Shown here one piece after another: positions 7,264-12,681 of a DNA stretch of 20,102 bases. The notes below the pieces were generated by a model that was given only the letters and a program-made list of their open reading frames with translations, was not told the origin of the DNA and did not search any database. Where the stretch lies: the NCBI GenBank assembly GCA_050329575.1, contig JBHJOP010000059.1, forward strand, positions 1 through 20,102, written 5' to 3'. A program made the translations under genes and the position numbers. Within the stretch, counting starts at the first letter, position 1. Each line of letters starts with the position of its first letter. The stretch comes from JAUXFS01 sp050329575. GTDB lineage: Bacteria; Pseudomonadota; Alphaproteobacteria; Rhodospirillales; Defluviicoccaceae.

Positions 7264-7998
7264 TCAGGCCGCCGGATGCCGCCGGCGGGCGTAGCCGACG
7301 CCGAGCATGGCGAGCAGGCCGGAGCCGAACAGCCACGCCGCACCCGGCAGCGGGATCGGGATGCCCTTGACGCCGGCGACCGCGAAGTCGTTGCAGTTCT
7401 GGGTCGCGCCGCACGCGGCCCCGAGGTCCGGCGCCGAGAACAGGATCGAGGTGATGTTGTCGACCGGCAACCCTTGCGCGATCAGGTCGGCGGCGGTGAC
7501 GATGAGCGCCCCGGTGCGGTCGCCGCCGGTGGCGGTAGCGAAGAACGAGCCGGTGACGCCGTTGATGGTGATGTCCGCCTGCTCGGTCCAGAACGGATCG
7601 TTGGTCGCCGGGTTGTTGGTGAACAGGTCGAGCAGGTAGATCTCGACGATGCTGGCCGGCACCGCCCACGAGACGGTGATCGACTGGTCGGGCTGGGTGA
7701 CCTCGTCGTCGCCGACCCCGAAACCGTCCTGGGCGCAGGCGAGCGAGCCGCCGCCGGCGGCGCAGAACGAGGGCGTCGAGTTGCCGTCGAACGGCTGCGA
7801 CTGGGTGAGCGCTCCCCCGGTCGCGACGACGCTGACCGCGCCGAAGCCCGGCAACGTCGCCGTCGCCGTGTCGGCGGGTCCGAACGTCCACGGCGTGGCG
7901 TCGGTGCCGTCGATGACCGAGAGCGCCGACGCGTTGCCGGCGGTGAGGGTCAGAGCGACGATCGCCGCCGCGCCGACCAGTGGTTTCGCAATCCGCAT
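7264..7998 (-). CDS. VPLPA-CTERM sorting domain protein, paralogue 2
   Basis: A 244-residue exported protein, the closest relative of paralogue 1. It has a signal peptide MRIAKPLVGAAAIVALTL with cleavage near ASA (about residue 24) and a C-terminal sorting tail (213-244) with IPIPLPG, WLFGSGLLAMLGVGY and ARRR. From the QDGFGVGDDEVTQP motif to the C-terminus it is nearly identical to paralogue 1, including WTEQADITINGVTG, LGAACGATQNC and NDF. The segment between the signal peptide and that motif is much more diverged. Function is unknown; the domain is beta-rich and Cys-containing. The ATG at 7998 has AGGAGG 8 nt upstream. It is flanked by its own terminator (7201-7233), so it is probably transcribed alone. 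Confidence 0.9.
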   Translation of the reverse strand: MRIAKPLVGAAAIVALTLTAGNASALSVIDGTDATPWTFGPADTATATLPGFGAVSVVATGGALTQSQPFDGNSTPSFCAAGGGSLACAQDGFGVGDDEVTQPDQSITVSWAVPASIVEIYLLDLFTNNPATNDPFWTEQADITINGVTGSFFATATGGDRTGALIVTAADLIAQGLPVDNITSILFSAPDLGAACGATQNCNDFAVAGVKGIPIPLPGAAWLFGSGLLAMLGVGYARRRHPAA

Positions 7999-8215
7999 GG
8001 GCTAACCTCCTGAGTTCGCCATTGATCCCTGCCGGGTTCCCGATCGCCCGCCGGCCGGTCGTTGCCGGTCGGCGACGGACGCGTTCGCGCCCTGACGCCA
8101 CGCTCGCGACGGCGATGCCCGCCGGGCACCCCTCGAACCGCCGACGATCGCTCGCGCGGGCCGTCCTGACCAAGATGGCTTGGCTCCACGACCCGCACCG
8201 GGGACTGCCGGTTCC

Positions 8216-8485
8216 CTAAATCCTCCCCTTGTCGGCCCGTTCGGCCGACGACCCGAAACTCGCGCCGCCGACCGGCCCCGCCGAACCCGCCACGTCAGCG
8301 GCGGGGTCGGGGCGCCAGTCGCGACCCGCTCGCACCTTAGCGGCGGAGTCGGCCCGATGCACGAGAAAAACGTTAACGGACGGTAATGATCGGCCGAAAA
8401 ATTTTCCCCTTTTGGGGGGGTCGGCCGCGATCGAGGCCGCTGCGGCGGCGGTCCGTGCCCCTCGGACCGCCGCCGCGTCCTTCAT
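8216..8485 (-). CDS. Doubtful small ORF downstream of VPLPA gene 3
   Basis: An 89-codon frame starts at an ATG (8483-8485) that has AAAGGAGAGA at good spacing, 56 bp after the stop of paralogue 3. Against it: third positions are less GC-rich than in the neighbouring genes, the product is Ala/Arg-rich without recognisable domain or signal peptide, and a 14-bp hairpin lies in its first codons. It could be a decayed gene fragment or chance. I do not recognise it. Confidence 0.15.
   Translation of the reverse strand: MKDAAAVRGARTAAAAASIAADPPKRGKFFGRSLPSVNVFLVHRADSAAKVRAGRDWRPDPAADVAGSAGPVGGASFGSSAERADKGRI
8397..8476 (-). terminator. Candidate terminator or mRNA 3' structure of VPLPA gene 3
   Basis: On the minus strand, a perfect 14-bp GC-rich stem (plus-strand arms 8442-8455 and 8463-8476, 7-nt loop) lies 66 bp after the stop of paralogue 3. 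It is followed about 20 nt later by CCCC-AAAA-GGGG and then AAAATTTTT. The large hairpin lacks an immediate T-tract, unlike the terminators of paralogues 1 and 2. Termination function is therefore uncertain. Confidence 0.4.
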
Positions 8486-8541
8486 CGAGTCTCTCTCCTT
8501 TATTGTTGTGGTCGCCGAGAGAGACCGTGAGCGGCCGCGCC

Positions 8542-9294
8542 TCAGGCGGCGGGCTTGCGCCGGCGGGTGTAGCCGACGCCCAGCATCGCGAGCAGGCCGG
8601 AGCCGAACAGCCACACCGCGCCCGGCAGCGGCACCGCCGCGACGCCGGCGACCGCGTAGTCGTTGCAGCCGACGCCGCCGGTGAGGGTGCAGCCCTGGAC
8701 CGAAGGCGCCGCGAAGGTGATCTGCGTCACGCCGCTGAGGTCACCGGCGACAAAGCCGGCCGCCAGCAGGTCGACGGCGGTGATCGTGAACGCGCCGGTG
8801 GTGTCGCCGCCGGTGGCGGTGGCGAAGAACGACCTGGTGACGCCGTTGATGGTGATGTCGGCCTGCTCGGTCCAGGACGGATCGTTGGTGGTCGGGTTGT
8901 TGGTGAAGAAGTCGAGCAGGTAGATGGCGGTGATGTCGACCGGGTTGGCCCAGGACACGGTGATGCTCTGGGTCGGATCGGTGACCTCGTCGTCGCCGTC
9001 GCCGACGCCGAAGCCGTCCTTCTGGCAGGCGAGCGACCCGCCGCCGCCGGCGCAGAACGCCGTCGCGGCCGCGTTGCCGTCGAAGGTGGTCTGAGTGATC
9101 GGGCTGGCGCTCGCCGTGGCGGTCACCGTTCCGACCCCGGGCAGCGGCGCGATGGTCGTCGCCGTGTTGCCCACCAGGCTCCACACCGCGCCGTTGACGG
9201 TGGCATCGATGTAGAAGGCCGCCGACGCGTTGCCGGCGGCGAGGGTCGCCGCGGCGATCGCCGCCGCACCGACCACGGATCGAGAGAGTTTCAT
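8542..9294 (-). CDS. VPLPA-CTERM sorting domain protein, paralogue 3
   Basis: A 250-residue exported protein and the most diverged of the three paralogues. The signal peptide MKLSRSVVGAAAIAAATLAAG ends near ASA. The sorting tail (219-250) has VPLPG, WLFGSGLLAMLGVGY and a TRRRK end. The core keeps KDGFGVGDGDDEVTDP, the four Cys (two before this motif, two in CTLTGGVGC), and WTEQADITINGVT. The second Cys pair lies in a changed context compared with LGAACGATQNC in the others. It shares YIDATVNGAVWSL near the N-terminus with paralogue 1 but not with paralogue 2. The ATG at 9294 has AGGAGG 7 nt upstream. Function is unknown; exosortase-dependent surface display or release is inferred from the tail. 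Confidence 0.9.
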   Translation of the reverse strand: MKLSRSVVGAAAIAAATLAAGNASAAFYIDATVNGAVWSLVGNTATTIAPLPGVGTVTATASASPITQTTFDGNAAATAFCAGGGGSLACQKDGFGVGDGDDEVTDPTQSITVSWANPVDITAIYLLDFFTNNPTTNDPSWTEQADITINGVTRSFFATATGGDTTGAFTITAVDLLAAGFVAGDLSGVTQITFAAPSVQGCTLTGGVGCNDYAVAGVAAVPLPGAVWLFGSGLLAMLGVGYTRRRKPAA

Positions 9295-9802
9295 TGTCGA
9301 CCTCCTAAGTTGCGTTCAAAACGTGGTCCCCCGAAACATCCGACCGGCCGGCCCGCCGATTCCCGTCCCGATTGAGGGATCTGTCGAATTCAACGAGGCC
9401 GGACGTGAGCGGATCATACTGCATCTTTTTGTTGCTCGCATCAGAAATGTACAACTTTTAATAATTTTTTCATCGGAGCCGCGGGCCGGCGCGCCACCAC
9501 AAACGTGTCATAATTTCCGACCCCCGACCTGCTATGATCGGAGCCGCCGAGGGGGTAGTCCGAGTGTGGGGTGCGGGTGCCCCGGGAAGGGGGCTGACGC
9601 CGGTTTCCGTCCCACGCGCCAATCAACAACGAATGCAAGGGCTACCCTCGCGGCCCATGTCCCCGGTCGTCGACCGAAGGCGCCCTGCGGCCGCGCCGGC
9701 GTTGATCGAAACGAAACCAATCGGCGATACCATCGGCGCCGGTCGGGAGCGCGCCCGGACGATACCGAGAGCGCGGCGGCGGCACACGGGATGGGGACCG
9801 CG
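9295..9802. other. Divergent intergenic region with AT-rich block
   Basis: This 508-bp stretch separates paralogue 3 (minus) from the sulfotransferase (plus). An AT-rich block lies at about 9413-9480. It contains TATGAT on the minus strand (9413-9418) as a possible -10 for paralogue 3, without a good -35. A plus-strand extended -10 occurs at 9530-9538. From 9540 to 9802 there is a GC-rich leader in which I see no gene or known riboswitch. Confidence 0.5.
9530..9538 (+). promoter_or_regulatory. Candidate extended -10 promoter for the sulfotransferase
   Basis: TGC-TATGAT matches an extended -10 element and sits at the edge of an AT-rich tract in a GC-rich genome. No good -35 box is seen. If used, the mRNA leader would be about 260 nt. 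Confidence 0.3.
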
Positions 9803-10486
9803 ATGAGCTATCGAGACCTGTTGTTCCTGACCCGCTTCTCGGTCGGGTCCGACCGGGTGCTCAAGCACCTGCTGGCGCTGCGGCCGGCGGCGGCCGGGCG
9901 CATTCCCAACCGCGAGCGGACGATGACGCCGCAGATGGACGTCTGCATCGAGGGCTTCCCCTACTCCGCCAACACCTTCATGACCCGGGTGTTCGAGGCC
10001 TGGAACCCGGGCGTGCGCCTCGCCCACCACGTGCACGTGCCGCTGCAGCTGATCCTCGCCGCCGAGTACGAACTCCCGGCGCTGGCGCTGATCCGCGAAC
10101 CGGCCGACGCGGTCACCTCGATGCTGGACAAGGACGAGCGGCTGTCGCCGGCGGCGGCGCTGTGGGTCTACGAGCGCTTCTACACCCGGCTGCGGCCGGT
10201 CGCCGACGCGCTGGTGTTCGCCCCCTTCGACACGGTCACCCGGGCGCCGGACCGGGTACTGGAACGCATCAACGCCAAGTACGGCAAACGGTTCGCGTTC
10301 CGCCGCTACGACGCCGCCGAGCAGGAGCGGCTCTTCGCTCGCATCGACGACGCCAAGGTGCCGAAGGTGCCCCGCTCCGAAGCGGAACTCGCGCGCCGCC
10401 AGCGGATCCGCGAGCGCATCGTCGCCGATCGCCGCTATCCGCGCTGCCGGCACCTCTACGAGACGATCGCCGACGGCCTCGCCTGA
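9803..10486 (+). CDS. P-loop sulfotransferase family protein
   Basis: A 227-residue protein of the PAPS-dependent sulfotransferase fold, expected to move a sulfate group from PAPS to a glycan, lipid or small molecule. The 5'-phosphosulfate-binding loop reads EGFPYSANTFMTRVF (50-64), similar to the GFPRSANTF form seen in envelope and exopolysaccharide loci. The Lys/Arg of the usual PKSGTT or PRSGNT loop is Tyr here. The 3'-phosphate site is ALIREPADAVTSML with R98 and S106. No signal peptide or membrane helix is visible, so it is cytoplasmic. The ATG at 9803 has GGGGA 5 nt upstream; an in-frame ATG at 9791 is a less likely start. The neighbouring sorted surface proteins hint at an envelope substrate, but that is inference. 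Confidence 0.75.
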   Translation: MSYRDLLFLTRFSVGSDRVLKHLLALRPAAAGRIPNRERTMTPQMDVCIEGFPYSANTFMTRVFEAWNPGVRLAHHVHVPLQLILAAEYELPALALIREPADAVTSMLDKDERLSPAAALWVYERFYTRLRPVADALVFAPFDTVTRAPDRVLERINAKYGKRFAFRRYDAAEQERLFARIDDAKVPKVPRSEAELARRQRIRERIVADRRYPRCRHLYETIADGLA

Positions 10487-10521
10487 GCGCGGGCGCGGTC
10501 AGACGGCCGCCCGTCGGCAGC

Positions 10522-10563
10522 GAGGCCGCCATCGCACCGCCGGGACCGGCGGCTGGCGGCCTC
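10522..10563 (+). other. Nested hairpin downstream of the sulfotransferase
   Basis: The outer arms GAGGCCGCC (10522-10530) and GGCGGCCTC (10555-10563) enclose an inner hairpin CCGCCG-GGAC-CGGCGG (10537-10552). It begins 36 bp after the sulfotransferase stop. No T-tract follows on the plus strand, so it is at best a 3'-end stabiliser or atypical terminator. Confidence 0.4.
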
Positions 10564-10605
10564 CGATCATCGACGCCGGCTCGACGACCGGCGCCGTCGA
10601 CCGCG

Positions 10606-10692
10606 TCAGCTCATCAGGATCCCGATGACGATCAGGATCGAAAAGGCGACAGGCAGGATCAGCAGGGTCTTGTTCTTGAGCAGGTTCGACAT
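10606..10692 (-). CDS. Small single-span membrane protein (28 aa)
   Basis: A 28-residue ORF starts at the ATG at 10690-10692 with GAGGGAGG about 7 nt upstream and stops at a TGA (10606-10608). The product reads MSNLLKNKT, then one hydrophobic helix (LLILPVAFSILIVIGILM). The basic N-terminus predicts the N-end in the cytoplasm. A strong Shine-Dalgarno, a -35/-10 pair upstream (10765-10793), and a clean charged-then-hydrophobic layout argue for a real gene, although it is far below usual annotation cut-offs. I do not recognise the family. It lies divergent from the XRE regulator and convergent with the sulfotransferase. Small proteins of this type usually act as subunits or modulators of a membrane partner, which cannot be identified here. 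Confidence 0.6.
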   Translation of the reverse strand: MSNLLKNKTLLILPVAFSILIVIGILMS

Positions 10693-10764
10693 CTTCGGCC
10701 TCCCTCGGCTTGGTTTGGGATCGCCGTTCCTGCGACCTCACGTCGGCGGCGGCGATCACCGAAC

Positions 10765-10793
10765 CTTGTAAACGCGCCGCCCAAGGCTTGCAA
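10765..10793 (-). promoter_or_regulatory. Candidate promoter of the 28-aa membrane protein
   Basis: On the minus strand, TTGCAA (10788-10793), a 17-bp spacer and TACAAG (10765-10770) form a fair sigma-70 promoter. The predicted leader is about 65 nt. The TTGCAA box is itself palindromic and is shared with the divergent regulator's upstream region. Confidence 0.35.
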
Positions 10794-10800
10794 TAACTAT

Positions 10801-10829
10801 TTGATATCAAGAATTTTTTCTGTCAATAT
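10801..10829 (+). promoter_or_regulatory. Candidate promoter/operator of the XRE regulator
   Basis: The perfect 10-bp palindrome TTGATATCAA (10801-10810) overlaps a possible -35 (TTGATA), with CAATAT (10824-10829) at 17-bp spacing. This is the AT-richest spot upstream of the regulator and lies about 70-100 bp before its ATG. A palindrome over the promoter would suit autoregulation, but there is no direct evidence of that. Confidence 0.3.
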
Positions 10830-10897
10830 CTGTTGTCGCGCGGGAGCCGTTCCGTAAATTCTTGACGGGCGGCGGGAGGGGGCTGCGGGAGGGGACG

Positions 10898-12478
10898 ATG
10901 GATCGAGCACCGGTCGGATTTCGCATCCGCTCCGTGCGCAAGGCGCGCGGCCTGACCCAGGCCGCGCTCGCCAAGCGGGCGGCGATCTCGCCCTCCTATC
11001 TCAACCTGATCGAGGCCAACAAGCGACAGATCGGCGGCGCGCTGCTGCGGGCGATCGCGGCCGAACTGAACGTCGACACCGAGTCGCTGACCGGCCGCGC
11101 CGAGCTGCGGATGGTCGCCGATCTGAAGGAGGTCGCGCTCGAACCGCTGTTGCAGCGCATCCACCTGCCCCCTGACCGCACCCCCGACCTGGTCGAGCGG
11201 CACCCCGAGTGGGCGAGCGCGCTGCTCACCCTCTATCGCGCGTGGCGCGACCAGGCCGCCATCGTCGACGCCCTCTCCAGCCGCCTGCACCAGGACCCGG
11301 GCCTGGGCAACGCCCTGCACCGGCTGCTCAGCCACGTCACCGCCATCCGCACGTCGTCGGAGATTCTCGACGACGCGCCGGACCTCGACGACGCCCAGCG
11401 CCGGCGGTTCGGCGAGATCATCTCCACCGAGAGCCGCTGGCTGTCGGAGACGGCGCCGCTGCTCGCCGGTCTGTTCGACCAGTCCGACCGGGTGTTCCCG
11501 GCGGCGACGCCGGCCGACGAAGTCGACGACTTCCTGCGTCAGCACAACGGCTGGTTTCCGGATCTGGAGCAGGCCGGTGACGCCATCCGCCGGACGCTGG
11601 CGGCCCGCGGGGGAACCGACGAGGAGGGGCTCGCCGGCCATCTCCGCGACGGCCATGGGATCACCGTGGTCCGCGGCGGGGCGGGCGAGGACGGCCCGAA
11701 CGGCCTCGCCGTCCCGCCGCCGTTCGACCTCGCGGCCGGGCGGGTGATCCTCCCCGCCGATCTGCCGCGATCGACCCGCCGCTTCCGGCTCGCCCGGCGG
11801 ATCGCCGGCATCGAGGCCGCCACCGCCATCGCTGCCCGGCTCGGCGATGCGCTGCTGACCGGCGACACCTCCCGGGAGCACGCCCGCCACGCGCTCGCCT
11901 CCTATGTCGCAGGGGCGGTGCTGTTCCCCTACGAGGAGGTGCTGCGGGCGGCCACCGCGTGTCGCTACGACATCGACAGCCTGTGCCGGCACTTCGACGC
12001 CAGCTTCGAGCAGCTCTGCCATCGGCTGACGACGCTGCGAGATCCCGATCGACCGGGCGTGCCGTTCGCGTTCCTGCGCGCCGACCCGGCGGGGTTCATC
12101 GGCAAGCGCTTTCCGCTTCCCGGCCTGCCGCTGCTGCGCCACGGTCACGCCTGCCCGCTGTGGGTCGTCTTCGCCGCCGGCCAGACGCCGGGGCGGACGA
12201 TCCGCGGGCTGGTCGAGTTCCCGAACGGCGCGCGCTACCTGATGATCGCCCGGGGGGTGGCGAAGCCGCCCGCCGCGGCCCACGCGCCGCCGTTCCTGCA
12301 TGCGGTGATGGTGACCTGCGAGGTCGGCGACGCCGTGCGCACGGTCTATGCCGACGGGCTGGACCTTGCGGCGCCGCGGGCGGCGATCCCGGTCGGGCCG
12401 GGCTGCCCGCTGTGCCCGCGACCGGACTGCCGTTTCCGCAGCGAGGACCCGATCGTCGGGGCGCGGCCCGGCACCTGA
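10898..12478 (+). CDS. XRE-family regulator of the short-chain fatty acyl (ScfR/RamB-like) type with HisKA-like insert
   Basis: A 526-residue transcriptional regulator. Residues 8-62 are an XRE helix-turn-helix (RIRSVRKARGLTQ, SPSYLNLIE, NKRQIGG). The C-terminal half resembles the ScfR/RamB family: a degenerate IrrE-like segment (about 290-350, without HExxH, with SYVAGAVLFPYEEVL), a CRYDIDSLCRHFDASFEQLCHRL helix region, CPLWVVFAAGQTPGRTIRG, and a terminal Cys cluster CPLCPRPDC (C503, C506, C511). Relatives control propionate, glyoxylate or acyl-CoA genes. Between the halves, residues about 137-195 look like a histidine-kinase dimerisation helix pair, with LLSHVTAIRTSSEIL (H146) and RRRFGEIISTESRWLS. 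The ATG at 10898 is chosen for its GGGAGGGG site; a TTG at 10862 would add 12 residues. Targets are unknown; acyl-CoA genes in this window are candidates. Confidence 0.85.
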   Translation: MDRAPVGFRIRSVRKARGLTQAALAKRAAISPSYLNLIEANKRQIGGALLRAIAAELNVDTESLTGRAELRMVADLKEVALEPLLQRIHLPPDRTPDLVERHPEWASALLTLYRAWRDQAAIVDALSSRLHQDPGLGNALHRLLSHVTAIRTSSEILDDAPDLDDAQRRRFGEIISTESRWLSETAPLLAGLFDQSDRVFPAATPADEVDDFLRQHNGWFPDLEQAGDAIRRTLAARGGTDEEGLAGHLRDGHGITVVRGGAGEDGPNGLAVPPPFDLAAGRVILPADLPRSTRRFRLARRIAGIEAATAIAARLGDALLTGDTSREHARHALASYVAGAVLFPYEEVLRAATACRYDIDSLCRHFDASFEQLCHRLTTLRDPDRPGVPFAFLRADPAGFIGKRFPLPGLPLLRHGHACPLWVVFAAGQTPGRTIRGLVEFPNGARYLMIARGVAKPPAAAHAPPFLHAVMVTCEVGDAVRTVYADGLDLAAPRAAIPVGPGCPLCPRPDCRFRSEDPIVGARPGT

Positions 12479-12482
12479 CCCG

Positions 12483-12514
12483 CGGCGGGGCGGCGGCGGG
12501 GCGGCGGCGGGGCG
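12483..12514. repeat. Tandem 11-bp GC-rich repeat
   Basis: Almost three copies of CGGCGGGGCGG follow directly after the XRE regulator stop codon. The plus strand carries three GGGG runs at 11-bp spacing and a nearby GGG, so weak quadruplex potential exists. It is probably replication slippage in non-coding DNA. Confidence 0.7.
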
Positions 12515-12633
12515 AACGGGCCGGTCGGCAAGCGAGGAAGCCCCGCCGCTGTTCCCGTTTCCAGTAATTCGGCCTTCTCCTCATTTTCGCCACATTTATT
12601 TTCTAGGCAATGCTGACGGCGCTCACGGCTTGA

Positions 12634-12661
12634 TTGTGTGCCGGTTTGAAATGACTATAAT
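12634..12661 (+). promoter_or_regulatory. Promoter for the DUF1800/DUF1501 pair
   Basis: A perfect -10 box TATAAT (12656-12661) is preceded by TTGTGT (12634-12639) with a 16-bp spacer in an AT-rich patch. The predicted start is only about 14 nt before the ATG at 12682, leaving just room for the ribosome binding site. It is the best-looking promoter of the window. Confidence 0.5.
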
Positions 12662-12681
12662 TCTTGGGGTGGGGGCCGAAA

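Larger units (their letters stand above)
7999..8541. other. Long intergenic stretch between VPLPA genes 2 and 3
   Basis: This 543-bp stretch contains the shared AT-rich element (8357-8389, including the palindrome CGTTAACG), an AAAAATTTT tract (8397-8405) and a 14-bp hairpin (8442-8476). On the minus strand there is also a doubtful 89-codon frame (8216-8485). The part from 8019 to 8215 shows no convincing gene or signal. Confidence 0.5.

Noticed and set aside
6236..9294. Transposon or phage origin for the triplicated genes
   Set aside because: No transposase, target duplication or terminal inverted repeats were seen; tandem duplication explains the pattern.
9540..9802. Known riboswitch before the sulfotransferase
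   Set aside because: No recognisable TPP, cobalamin, SAM or c-di-GMP core sequence could be found by eye.
10823..12301. 492-codon open frame antisense to the XRE regulator
   Set aside because: Composition is typical of a GC-rich shadow; the sense strand carries clear family motifs.
12483..12519. Stable G-quadruplex
   Set aside because: Only three GGGG runs with 7-nt loops plus a distant GGG; potential is weak by eye, so it is kept only as a repeat.
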